From positions 225,246,537 to 225,310,536 of the forward strand of contig NC_134397.1 of NCBI RefSeq assembly GCF_050003625.1: DNA of 64,000 nucleotides, written 5' to 3'. This document shows positions 30,900 through 42,459 of this stretch, piece after piece. The notes under the pieces are model-generated. The model saw only the letters and a program-made list of their open reading frames with translations, was not told the origin of the DNA and searched no databases. The position numbers and the translations under genes were made by a program. Within the stretch, counting starts at the first letter, position 1. The number at the start of each line of letters is the position of its first letter. The stretch comes from Haematobia irritans. Taxonomy: Eukaryota; Arthropoda; Insecta; Diptera; Muscidae.

Positions 30900-31050
30900 A
30901 ATGTGTCGATCATTTCAACATGTCGCTTCACCGGTAATGGACCAAAATGCCGCAGAGCCACTTTCGTGCAGCATATAATGGCTATGTCGGCCGTTTGAAG
31001 GCCATAATTTGAAGGGATTCAATTCGAGCAAATATAAACTGATTCTACAA

Positions 31051-31963
31051 TAAAATACGCATTTTTTATGTAGCCTTTCACAGTTCGTTTTGGGAAATTC
31101 TTGTTTTTTCCATACAAACACATACACATAGAAAGATTAAGGTTACATGAACCTGAACCATTCAGACATAAATGTTTTACACCTACACTAGTTTCAATCG
31201 CCTTTCTGTCTGTCTGTCTCTTTGCGTCTATCAGAATTTCCGTTTTATTTTTATACCTAAGTATGTATGTGTGTGTATATATATGCATCTACGAGTATAT
31301 TGGTATAGAAGGCAAATGTACTTAATTGATGTACGAGCATTCAGAGAGTTTTTGTTGTTAAACTTTTTAACGTTTACCATTTGAACATTGTGTTTATAGT
31401 TTATATAGTGTTGTGGTTGTATTGGTTTTAATGCTGAATACTAAAACACACACACACATATATACATACTTTTATGCGCACAAACCAATATAGTAGTATA
31501 GTAATAGGTAAGTGTGTGTCTGGCATACTTATCATCATAAAGGATTTTATTGCCTCCTAACTTTGTGTTTCGATGAGTTTGATGGGTTTATGTGTATGTG
31601 GGTGTACAGATATTTTGTAAGATACCACAGAGCTAAGGAAGAGGAATGTATGTATGTATAGATATCTCTTTTTATATTAGAACTTGAAAGTTTTCAAATA
31701 CACTTTATCGATACACCCATACATAGAAACATTATAATATTACCACTGCCATATAATGGAAGCACCTATACAAAAATGTATTGAACTGACAGTCGGACAA
31801 CCACAAAAACTTGAACTGCAACATTTTAGAGTGCTAGGAATACAGATGAGGTCAATAAGTAGAAATTAGTTTTGAAAAACTTCTAAGTGGTTGTGAAACA
31901 GTTTCATCGCCTTTACATCGACCCCACATGAAGGGACTGGGTTTTACCTAATGTTTGTTCGTA
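31051..31963. other. No gene recognised; simple-sequence tracts
   Basis: Contains CTGTCTGTCTGTCTC (31206-31220), GTATGTATGTGTGTGTATAT (31261-31280) and ACACACACACACATATATAC (31444-31464). No transposon termini or coding content recognised. Open frames here are low-complexity. Confidence 0.45.
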
Positions 31964-32138
31964 GGGAGCCACCGTGGTGCAATGGTTAGCACACCCGCCT
32001 TGCATACACAAGGTCGTGAGTTCGATTCCTGCTTCGACCGAACACCAAAAAGTTTTTAAGCGGTGGACTATCCCACCTCAGTAATGCTGGTGACACTTCT
32101 GTGGATTTCAAAGCTTCTCTAAGTGATTTTACTGCAAT
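31964..32138 (+). mobile_element. tRNA-derived SINE, plus strand, 3'-truncated
   Basis: Best-preserved head in the window: GGGAGCCACCGTGGTGCAAT, A-box-like TGGTTAGCACACCCGCC and B-box-like GAGTTCGATTCCTGC. The body continues to TTCTCTAAGTGATTTTACTG and then stops before the usual GGAACGCCG part, so the 3' half and CCTAA tail are missing. Confidence 0.88.
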
Positions 32139-32414
32139 GAATCTGGGCCATATAAGTACATATCGGACGAAAGAAATGCTCCAAAAACACGATCAGGGGA
32201 TATTTTGAAAACAATAAAGCTATTTTCGATGATACTATTTGTTTTCGTTCACAAATCCTGATATATAAAAGGTAACCCTCATTTAACATTTTTAACATTT
32301 TTATGTTAATAAAATAAAACTCGAAAATAGTCAATAAAATATCATTGTAAAAAAGTTTTCCATATTGAAATTTCATTAAAAACATTTCTTAAAATTTTTC
32401 AAAATTTTGTTGAA

Positions 32415-35075
32415 CACGAGTGGCAACCACGGTTGTCACAGTTTGGTAGAACTCTACCAAAATGTTTTATATATTTTTACTGCTCGGTATATTGGTAGAA
32501 TTCTTGATGTTTTGAGAGATTTTGTAAAACATTTCTCTTTTTGACAAAATTTTGACAACATTTTCTATCGAAATAAAATTTTGACAAAATTTTCTACAAA
32601 ATAAAATTTTAAAAATTTTGAGAAAACTTCCAAAGAAATAAAATTTTGAGAAAATTTCCAAAGAAATAAAATTTGAACAGCATTGTCTATAGAAATACAA
32701 TTTTGACAAAATTTTCAAAAACATTTCTTAAAATTTTTCCAAATTTTGTTGAACTCGAGTGGTAACCACTGTTGTCGCAGTTGGTAGAATTCTACCAAAA
32801 ATTTTATATATTTGTACTGTTGGGTAGATTGGTAGAATTCTTTATGTTTTGGTAAATTTTGCAAAACATTTCTCTCCAACTAAGAGGCATTTCAATTTTC
32901 TATATAAATGAAATTTTGACAAAATTTTCTACAAATTTTGACAAAATTTTTTTATAGAAATAAAAGTTTGAGAAAATTTTCTATAAAACTAAACTTTTGA
33001 CAAAATTTTCTAGAGTCATAAGATTAAAAAAAATTCTATAGAAATAAAATGTTGACCAAACTTGCTATATAAATATAATTTTGAGAAAATTTTCTATATA
33101 AATAAAATTTTGAAAATTTTTTCTATAGAATTAAAATTTTGAAAAAATTTGCCATAGAAATAGAATTTTGAGAAAATATATATAATATATAGAAATAAAA
33201 TTTCAACAAAACATTCTTTAGAAATAAAATTTTGACAAACTATTCTATAGAAATAAAATTTTGAGAAAATTTCCAAAGAAATAAAATTTTGAGGAAATTT
33301 CCAAAGAAATAAAATTTGAACAAAATTGTCTATAGAAATACAATTTTGACAAAATTTTCAAAAATATTTCTTAAAATTTTTCCAAATTTTGTTGAACTCG
33401 AGTGGTAACCGCGGTTGTCGCAGTTGGTAGAATTCTACCAACAATTTTATATATTTGTACTGTTGGGTAGATAGGTAGAATTCTTTATATTTTGGTAGAT
33501 TTTGCAAAACATTTCTCTCCAACTAAGACGCATTTCAATTTTCTATATAAATGAAACTTTGACAACATTTTATATAGAAATAACATTTTGACAAAATTTT
33601 CTATTGCAATAAAATTTTGACAACATTTTCTATAGAAATAAAAGTTTTAGAAAATTTTCTATAAAACTAAAATTTTGAGAAAATTTTCTATAGAAATAAA
33701 ATTTGGAGAAAATTTTCTATAGAAATAACATTTTGACATAATTTTCTATAGAAATAAAATTTTAACAAAATTTTCAACAAAAATAAAATTTCGACCAAAC
33801 TTTCTTATATAAATATAATTTTTAGAAAATGTTCTATAGAAATAAAATTTTTAGAAAATTTTCTATAGAAATAAAATTTTGAGAAATTTTTCTATAGAAA
33901 TAAAATTTTGACAAAATTTTCTAAAGAAATAAAATGTTGACAAAATTTTCTATAGAAATAAAATTTTAAAAAAATTTTCTATAGAAATAATATTTTAACC
34001 AAACTTCCTATATAAATATAATTTTGAGAAAATCTTCTATATAAATAAAATTTTGAAAATTTTTTCTATAGAAATAAAATTTTGAAAAAATTTGCTAAGG
34101 AATAAAATTTTGCGAAAATTTACTATAGAAATAAAATTTTAACAAAATTTTCTATAGGAATAAAATTTAAAAAAAAACTCTATAGAAATAAAATTTTAGC
34201 AAAATTTTCTATAGAAATAAAATTTTGACAGAATATTCTATAGAAATAAAACTTTGACAAAATATTCTATAGAAATAAAATTTTGAGAAAATTTCCAAAG
34301 AAATAAAATTTTGAGAAAATTTCCCAAGAAATAAAATTTAAACAAAATTGTCTATAGAAATACAATTTTAACAAAATTTTCAAAAACATTTCTTAACATT
34401 TTTCCAGATTTTTTTGAACTCGAATGGCAACCACGGTTGTCACAGATGGTAGAATTCTACCAACAATTTTATATATGTGTACTGTTGGGTAGATTGGTAG
34501 AATTCTTTATGTTTTGGTAGATTTTGCAAAACATTTCTCTCCAACTAAGAGGCATTTCAATTTTCTATATAAATGGAATTTGGACAACCTTTTCTATAAA
34601 ACTAAAATTTTGAGAAATTTTTCTATAGAAATAAAATTTTGACATAAATTTCTATAGAAATAAAATTTTGACAAAATTTTCTACAGAAATAAAATTTTGA
34701 CCCAACTTTCTTATATAAATATAATTTTTAGAATATTTTCTATAGAAATAAAATTTTTAGAAAATTTTCTATAGAAATAAAATTTTGAGAAAATTTTCTA
34801 TAGAAATAAAATTTTGAGAAAATTTTCTAAAGAAATAAAATTTTGACAAAATTTTCTATAGAAATAAAATTTAAAAAAAATGTCTATAGAAATAAAATTT
34901 TGAAAAATGTTTCTATAGAAATAAAATTTTGACAAAATTGTCTATAGAAATAAAACGTTGAAAAATATTCTATAGAAATAAAATTTTGAGAAAATTTTCT
35001 ATAAAAGTGAAATTTTGAGAAAATTTTCTATAGAAATAAAATTTTGAGAAAATTTTCTATAGAAATAAAATTTTA
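32415..35075 (+). repeat. Higher-order array of the TATAGAAA minisatellite element (four modules)
   Basis: Four modules start with the same non-repetitive header (ACGGTTGTC.CAG..TGGTAGA, AATTCTACCA) at about 32431, 32768, 33411 and 34434. Each header is followed by a tract of TTTTCTATAGAAATAAAATT units; the first three modules end AATTTTGTTGAACTCGAGTGG before the next header. Module lengths are about 337, 643, 1023 and at least 640 bp, so only the inner tract length changes. The unit alternates TTTCTATAGAAA and AAATTTTGACAAAATTT dyads. Confidence 0.9.
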
Positions 35076-35574
35076 AAATTAAGGTGTGATGCGAATTCAG
35101 TGTTTTTGATGTGAGTTAAGAAATTTTGTAATATTTTTACAACCAAATAATTTTTAAAATTTTTATAATTTTTAATGCAGTCTAACGCTTGTCTGGAACG
35201 TTTGACATCAAATATTTTCAAGAATTCGCAATTTTTCTAAAATGGATTTATCATGTTTTTCGGCCAAATTTAAATAATTTATACCATTTTATTAATTCTT
35301 AATCTGTTTTTAAACTATTTGAAACAAAAAATTTAAATTTTCCATTAAAAATATGAAAAAAGCCAGTGATAAAAATATTGACTCAAATGAACTTCCTGTG
35401 CAGTTAAAATAAAGAACATCTTTGGGAGGACATTTTTGGAAGTGCTTTTAAAGTTGTGCCCATAGAAGAACTTCTAATTTTTTTTGCTGGGTTATTATTG
35501 AGGTAAACATAGAATGGAACAGCGCTCATTGATAATAAAGAGAAGTACACAACGTGTGGTACCGCATTGCACTG
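35076..35574. other. AT-rich spacer with a possible GCTGGGT terminus
   Basis: Contains TTTTTTTTGCTGGGTTATTA (35477-35496), like the right end of the CCCAGCAAA element; no matching left end was found. No gene recognised. Confidence 0.4.
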
Positions 35575-36266
35575 CACTAAAAAAGCTTGACCGGTTCCAA
35601 AGATTTTGTCTTTACACTAATGATTTTGTTATTGATTCCGAGCCAAAGAAGCGGGAATTGAAATAAGGATGTTTTTTAAGATAGGACCTTTTAAATTTTC
35701 GTGTACTTTATGCGAGGAAGCCAATTTTAATTCATTAGTCTTTTCACCTTTTCCTGTATGTGCTATCAAAGTCCTTTTAAAACGTGCGAACGACAACTTA
35801 AATTTCCAAATTCAGACTCGACTTCAAAGAGGTTAGGTTAAAGTGGCAGCCCTATTAAGATTCAGGCTCACTTAGACTGTTCAGTCCATTGTGACTTCAA
35901 AGAGAACATTTACTTTTTTTAAAGTACATAATATCTTTAAAAAAAAGTATTGAAAAACGTCTTCTATTTTTTAAACGCGTTTTTTTCTTTGTAGTCAAGA
36001 AACAAAAATCTACAAATGAAAACACGTTTTCCTTAATTTTGAAGAATTTTTCATAACTATTAAAATCAAGTTGGCCTTAGTCAAATAAACTTTCATGTAA
36101 AGATACCCTTTTTTAAGTCCATTCACTTAACTATAAGGACAAAGTGACTTCTTTGAATAGTTGATCGACTTTTGGACAAGGAAAAAAGAGAAATATGATA
36201 AGCCAATTCGCATTCGTATTTTAAGGACATGAAATCTTTGGTCCCATTACAATATTTTTTTCAGTG
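35575..36266 (+). mobile_element. Family A TIR element (A4), ~630 bp without its SINE insert
   Basis: Starts CACTAAAAAAGCTTGACCGG and ends CAATATTTTTTTCAGTG. The interior includes TGATTCCGAGCCAAAGAAGC and GTAGTCAAGAAACAAAAATC, as in A1-A3. The outermost left end has one change from CACTG. A SINE piece with a 12-bp target duplication is inserted at 35832. Confidence 0.85.
35832..35892 (-). mobile_element. 5'-truncated SINE insertion with 12-bp target duplication
   Basis: GTTAGGTTAAAGTGGCAGCC ... TTCAGTCCATTGT is the 3' end of the SINE. GACTTCAAAGAG occurs on both sides (35820-35831 and 35893-35904), interrupting family-A interior sequence. This is a classic target duplication of LINE-mediated insertion. 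Confidence 0.9.
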
Positions 36267-37689
36267 TGAGTAGTCACAGTGAGCCCAAATAATGTGCTGC
36301 CACTATACCTAACCTAACTAAACATAGCCCAACAATATGTCTTCAAACAATGCCAGCCACTTTATTGAAGAAAAATCCTGATTTCCCCCTAAGTGTTTGC
36401 AATCGGATGCATCCCATAGTGAAAATATTTACTCGACTTAACTGCAATTAGTTTGCAATTGAAGTTTTTTTCTCCTTCTCCTCTTAACGCCCAACCCAAA
36501 GTATTTTTTGTATGGAAGTCAATATCTGATAAAAGTCACAAAATTTTGTTGCCAAACAAAGAAGGATAATGACAGTAATAAGTCTTCTTGTTGCAAAAAA
36601 GAAACGAAAATTTATTTATTGCCCCAATGATTGCACTTTCTTTTGGTGCTACCTACTTTATTGGCCTCCTCCTAATTCGCTCTGCACTACGTTTTCTTGC
36701 GTTTAGGTTGTGGTCCACCACCAACTAAAATTTCTTAATTTTGAAAATAAAACATGAAAATGTTTCTCTAAATAATAATGGCCACACTAAGAAAAGTTTT
36801 TTTTATTGGAAAGTTTAATCTAAGGTTAGATTGCTTGTCTGCTCATGAATGAAAAAGTAATCAAAAAGTTGTTAATATCAAATTTACTCGTATGTGAGGT
36901 GGCAATGAGGGGTTTACGAATTAAGGGATCATAAAAGTGGATAAAAATGCGATTTGTATCAGAAAGTTTAACACTAAAATTGGGTCAATTATAATATGAG
37001 CAAGTGAGAAATATACCCTACGCCAGAGAATAAGCTATTTCTGATAGAGTTCAAGTTCAAGGGTTGCCAATAAAAATTCAAGAAAAATCATTTTTGTACG
37101 AAAAAAATCGTCATTATCGTCACTTCCTTTTTAAAACTCGTCAAAAAATCTGCAATGTAAATAATATTCAAACCAAACTATTTTTTTGGTTAAAAACAAA
37201 AGTATTTGTTTCATTTAAAGAACAGAAAATTAACATACACAAAAAAAATATCAATTAATTTTATTGTCGATACAATTAAAATTGTGTTTAAATATGGGCT
37301 AACGACGTAATTTGTAAATACAATTACGATTTTAGTCACATGAGCAACCAATTTTGTTATATCAACAAAAATTTTTTTTATATCAACAAAAAATTTGTAG
37401 AACTTAAACATTTTCTGTAACAACAATTAATTGTTAGCTCAAAAATTATAATATTATTTTGTGTGTATACAACTACGCATTTCAACAACAAATGCATAAT
37501 GAATTTAGTTTTGTATAAAAAAGACATGGCATAAAACATATATAAATTAATTTTTTAATATATAGTTACTAATTCAGTAAGATTTTGCTAGAAAAATAAA
37601 AAAAAAGATTTTTAATATTTACGTATGTGTTGGCCGATTTTCCAAAATTTGACCATAAAACACTTATTGATTTACTCTCCAATTGAGAG
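36267..37689. other. AT-rich region without recognised gene
   Basis: A small SINE-tail fragment (GTGCTGCCACTATACCTAAC, 36292-36311) is present. Otherwise no element ends, exon or RNA gene recognised. Open frames near 37064-37426 are AT-driven. Confidence 0.45.
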
Positions 37690-38060
37690 CTACATTTTTC
37701 TATAGAAATAAAATTTTGACAAAAATAAAATAAAATTTTGAGGAAATTTTCTTAGAAATAAAATTTTGACGAAATTTTCTTAGAAATAAATTTTTGCAAA
37801 AATTTTCATAGAAATAAAATTTTGCAAGAATTTACTATAGACAGAAAATTGCCAAAATGTTCTATAAAAATAAATTTTTGAAGAATATTCTATAGAAATA
37901 AAAATGTGCAAAAATTTTCTACAGATATAAAATTTTGACAAAATTTTCTACAGATATAAAATTTTGTGCAAAATTTTCTACAGAAATAAAAGTTTGACGA
38001 AATTTTCTATATAAATAAAATTATGACAACTTTTTCTGTAGAAATAATTTGATAGATTTT
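37690..38060 (+). repeat. TATAGAAA minisatellite block
   Basis: About twelve units, TTCTATAGAAATAAAATTTT with variants (TACAGATATAAAATTTTGAC). It runs directly into the F1 element at 38070; its right-hand edge resumes after F1 (39824-39865, TGGCACGAGTGGCAACCG), so F1 inserted into this element. Confidence 0.85.
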
Positions 38061-38069
38061 TGGTCATTT

Positions 38070-38220
38070 TTATACCCACCACCATAGAATGGTGACGGGG
38101 GTATAATAAGTTTGTCATTCCGTTTGTAACGCATCGAAATATCGATTTCCGACTATATAAAGTATATATATTCTTGATCAGGGAGAAATTCTAAGACGAT
38201 ATAACGATGTCCGTCTGTCC

Positions 38221-38258
<38 letters not shown>

Positions 38259-39823
38259 TGTAATCACGCTACAGACTTCAATAATGAAGCAATCGTGCTG
38301 AAATTTTGCACAAGCTCGTCTTTTGTCTGCAGGCAGGTCAAGTTCGAAGATGGGATATATCGGTCCAGCTTTTGATATAGTCTCCATATAAACCGACCTC
38401 CCGATTTGGGGTCTTGGGCTTATAGAAATCGTATTTTTTATCCAATTTGCCTGAAATTTGAAATCTGGAGGTATTTTATGACCATAAAGAGATGTGCCAA
38501 AAATGGTGAGTATCGGTCCACGTTTTGGTATAGCCCCCATATAGACCGATCTCCCGATTTTACTTCTTGGGCTTATAGAAACCGCAGTTTTTATTCAATT
38601 TACCTGAAATTGGAAATCTAGAGGTATTGTAGGACCACAAATATGTGTGCCAAAAATTGTGAGTATCGGTCCATATTTTGGTATAGCCCCCATATAGACC
38701 GATCTCCCGATTTTACTTCTTGGGCTTATAGAAACCGCAGTTTTTATTCAATTTATCTGAAATTGGAAATCTAGAGGTATTGTAGGACCACAAATATGTG
38801 TGCCAAAAATTGTGAGTATCGGTCCATATTTTGGTATAGCCCCCATATAGACCGATCTCCCGATTTTACTTCTTGGGCTTATAGAAACCGCAGTTTTTAT
38901 TCAATTTACCTGAAATTGGAAATCTAGAGGTATTGTAGGACCACAAATACGTGTGCCAAAAATTGTGAGTATCGGTCCATATTTTGGTGTAGCCCCCATA
39001 TAGACCGATCTCCCGATTTGGGGTCTTGGGCTTATAGAAACTGTAGTTTTTATCCAATTTGTCTGAAATTGGAAATCTAGAGGTATTTTAGGACCATAAA
39101 GAGGTGTGCCGAAAATGGTGAGTATCGATCCATATTTTGGTATAGCCCCCATATAGACCGATTCCCCAATTTTCTTCTTGGGCTTCTAGAATCCGAAGTT
39201 TTTATCCTATTTGCCTGAAATTGGAAATCTAGAGGTATTTTCGGGTCACAAAGAGGTGTGCCGAAAATGGTGAGTATCGGTCCATATTTTAGTATAGCCC
39301 CCATAAGAACGATCTCCCGATTTAACTCCTTGGGTTTCTAGAAACCGTAGTTTTTATCTGATATGCCTGAAATTGTAAATATTCTGGTATTTTAGGCTCA
39401 CAAAAACGTGTATCGGATTAAGTTTATATCGGTCCATTTGGTAATGCCTCCATATAGACCGACTTCACTTCTTGAGGGTGTAGAAGGCGCACTGATCATG
39501 AAAATTGCTTGAAACTCAATGTAAAATTTCCAGATTTTACTTCTACAGATTTAAGATTTCAAATCAAGACGTTATTTTATAATTTTCTTGCACACTTACA
39601 AGAGATGTTAATGATTCCTCTAAACCTCAAACAAAAATGGTTCTTATAAATCCAGAATGTGATATAGTCCTCATAGGTGAAATCTTTAAATTTATCTTCG
39701 GGTTGTGTCCTCAAGTCCTCAAGCCCTCCTGAAATTTCAAAGGAAACCCTAATATTTGGTTCATGGTGGTGGGTATTTAAGATTCGGCCCGGCCGAACTT
39801 ACTGCTGTATATACTTGTTTTTT
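38070..39823 (-). mobile_element. F-family interspersed element (F1), complete
   Basis: Left arm TATACCCACCACCATAGAAT (38071-38090) and right arm TTCATGGTGGTGGGTATTTA (39760-39779) are perfect inverses over CCCACCACCAT. A GTCT microsatellite of about ten units (38212-38259) lies near the left end. Four successive units start GATCTCCCGATTT at 38548, 38701, 38854 and 39007, exactly 153 bp apart. Right end: TTCGGCCCGGCCGAA (39783-39797) and ATATACTTG. Confidence 0.9.
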
Positions 39824-39870
39824 CAAATTTTGGTGGATTATTTTTGGCACGAGTGGCAACCGTGATACTA

Positions 39871-40190
39871 GGTTAGGTTAGGTTAGGTGGCAGCCCGATG
39901 TATCAGGCTCACATAGACTATTCAATCCATTGTGATACCACATTGGTGAACTTCTGTCTTATCACTGAGTGCTGCCCGATTCCATGTTAAGCTCAATGAC
40001 AAGGGACCTCCATTTTATAGCCGAGTCCGAACGGCGCCACATCGCAGTGAAATCACTTAGAGAAGCTTTGAACCCTCAGATATGTCACCAGCATTACAGA
40101 GGTGGGATAACCCACCGCTGAAAAACTTTTTGGTGTTCGGTTGAAGCAGGAATCGAACCCACAACCTTGTGTATGCAAGGCGGGCATACT
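39871..40190 (-). mobile_element. tRNA-derived SINE, head slightly truncated
   Basis: Starts GGTTAGGTTAGGTTAGGTGG (tail) and runs through TACCACATTGGTGAACTTCT and GGAATCGAACCCACAACC to CAAGGCGGGCATACT. The terminal GCTAACCCTTGCACC is absent. It follows the closing edge of the minisatellite element. Confidence 0.87.
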
Positions 40191-40587
40191 CCGGATCAAA
40201 ATTCTGCCTAAAATTATAAAATTTGATGTTATTTCAGATATTTTTGGCTTTTAAATAATAAAGTTTAAAAAAAAAGTATATAGCGTTATACAGTGTTGCC
40301 ATGCATATCAGGAACCCTGTAAATGTTGTACTAATTTAAAAAAGAGGTTCCCTCGGATTTCTGGAATACAGAATAAAATGGTGGTAAGTTCTGATAAACT
40401 CAAAGATTCGAGCCACCGAAGTAGCCGTTTTGTATATGGGTCCCATGAAAATGAGGCTCAGGACCTATATAAACCCCTGTTTGGTCACTGTTCTTCATTT
40501 TCAAGTGGGTCCTGTTTGCGCTTTCTGGGATTGGGCAATGGTGGCAACTGTAACGCCTTTTATTATTCCGAATAGCAACAGATTTGT
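40191..40587. other. Unrecognised sequence
   Basis: Moderately mixed composition (a 65-codon open frame at 40378-40575, plus) but no match to any protein family I know. It could be the interior of an element whose 5' end is the K-type fragment that follows. Confidence 0.35.
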
Positions 40588-40912
40588 TTATTGATTTGCA
40601 GGCCGGAGTTTCAACAAAGGGGAGGTCCCCCTCCGCCAACAAATATCGAAATATAAAGTAACGGATCTTTGTCTAGATGCCAACACCAACCTTCAATGAA
40701 AATTTCAAGCAAATCGGTCAACTTTGGTCCAATTTTCAAAAAGTCCGACAAAGGGGAGGTACCCTATTTTCACCACATGAACGCCCCCTACGATCTTTGA
40801 AAGTTTCAAGTAAATCGGTTCAGCCGTTTCGGAGCCAACGCGGAACATACAAACAAACAATCAAACAAATAAACAAACATAGATTGAATTTTATATATAT
40901 ATATATATATAG
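40588..40912 (-). mobile_element. Family K element, 5'-end fragment
   Basis: Read on minus it begins with an AT microsatellite (40891-40910) and AAAATTCAATCTATGTTTGT, then GGCTCCGAAACGGCTGAACC, GATTTACTTGAAACTTTCAA and GGGGGCGTTCATGTGGTGAA. This matches the left 260 bp of the element at 53806. Truncated at GGCCGGAGTTTCAACAAAGG. Confidence 0.78.
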
Positions 40913-42459
40913 ATAGATTCAATTAAAAATTTAATTAATTCAAAAAATTTTTTAATTGAAACAAAAATCAATCACAAAAATTAATAGTATCAATTAATTT
41001 TTTAGTTGAATATTTTTACAACACAATTACGACAATTACGAAAATCCAAATTTGTTTGTTTTTTTTTTTTTATTTAGTGCCTTCATTTTATTTTTGGGGA
41101 TCGTTTAAATTATGATTTTCATGCTAAATCGTCTCTTAGAGGTTTCACCGCAATATTAAACGCCGTTGATACTCAACTAGAAAAAATAGAACCTTTGTCT
41201 TTTAGCTAAGCATAGATCCGTGCAACACTCATTGATAAGAGAGAGAGAGAGTCCAACACCTGTGATACCACCAAGGGCTGAATAGCCTAAGTAACCCTAA
41301 TATAACGGGCTTCCAATATACCGAACGTAGCCTAACACAAAGATGCAAATTTATAAATTTATTTATTTTATATTTATATTTATCAGGCTAGCAATTTTCT
41401 TATTTTTTTAGTTCTTTGTCGGCATTTAAGATCCACAACCAGATATCAACTTTAAAAGAACCGCCTTTAAAAATACCAAAATTAATTACGTTGTTTTTAT
41501 TACACACATGGGTGAATAGATAGTAAATATGAACCTACAATAATTGCAAAGTGAGATGTCGAAAAAAAGGATTTACCACAATTATAAAGTGAATTGTAAA
41601 TACAAAAAAAAAACACCAAAAATTTTCTATGGTTGAACTAAACCAAAAAATAAAATAGTGAAATGTCCATTCAAACCTTTAATGGTCTTTGATTTTTCAA
41701 TGGCGGTTTTTTTTTGCCATAACAATACCCCACCAACTATCCACATTCATTTCTATCGATGATAATAATAACGCACTTGTCGATTATCGATTTGTGTTAG
41801 GTTAGCCAGAATTCATAGTCCTTTACGTTGGACTAAGAGTAGATTCTATTGTGTTGGTGTTCACATTTCACAAATTTATTTGTTGTTTGGCATTTGCGTT
41901 TGTATTTGTATTTTAATTGCAAATTGGAAATTTTATACTCTTGATGATGACGGCGATGAATAAGATGATTCTGGTGGTGGTGTTGGCAAATGGTATTGTC
42001 TGATTATTGATGGAGTCCTCTCCACAAATACATTGTACGTTTTGGGGTTGTCCTGTCTGGACTTTGGCCATAGAATTTTCTATTACGTTTCATGGGTGCT
42101 CGTTGTAATACGGGTGAGGGAATGTGTAGTATGTGTGTGCGAATACAATGCGAATTGTCGGCAAATTCCTTTTTGGGTGATATCAAATGTTATGTTCACG
42201 TTGTTGAATGTCCGCATTCTATCATTGTGATCCTTGTAGATAATGTAAAATGTGAGTAATTGTTCAAATTAACAATAACAGGACAATGAAGGATTCTAAA
42301 ATTTAGTGGTAATGTGGATTTTGAAATAATGATATAAAAAATTTATTATTGCGTTTTATGCATATGTTCAAATTTTCCGTATATTAGAAGCTTCCAAGCA
42401 GGTAGAGATAATTTAATATGAAATTATAGACATTTAAAAATCATCAAAAATAGGCATTT
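40913..42459. other. AT-rich region, no gene recognised; degenerate SINE trace
   Basis: 41257-41335 holds a decayed SINE 3' end (TGATACCACCAAGGGCTGAA ... AGCCTAACAC). The rest is AT-rich with a GATGATGACGGCGATGAATA run at 41943-41962. No exon or element ends recognised. Confidence 0.45.

Larger units (their letters stand above)
27993..31050 (+). pseudogene. maT-like transposase relic split by a D MITE and an F element
   Basis: A likely left terminus CAGGGTGATTGATATTGT (27993) resembles, imperfectly, the inverted end at 61005-61023. The first coding piece starts ATGGAATTCAAGCGTGAT (28142) and reads MEFKRDIVVNLFSAANSQVA, an N-terminal HTH-like segment, ending in a stop. An internal deletion joins it to a catalytic-end piece (28255-28315) with KSPD-like and LDFC signals. 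A D MITE (28316-28565) interrupts; SILESKCSST follows at 28571-28600. An F element (28598-30899) interrupts again. The C-terminal piece WTKMPQSHFRAAYNGYVGRL-type sequence lies at 30939-31005. The pieces line up in the order expected of one transposase. Confidence 0.68.

Noticed and set aside
40378..40575. 65-codon frame with mixed composition, possible small host exon
   Set aside because: No recognisable domain or splice evidence, and it is wedged between a SINE and a K fragment; left as unrecognised sequence.
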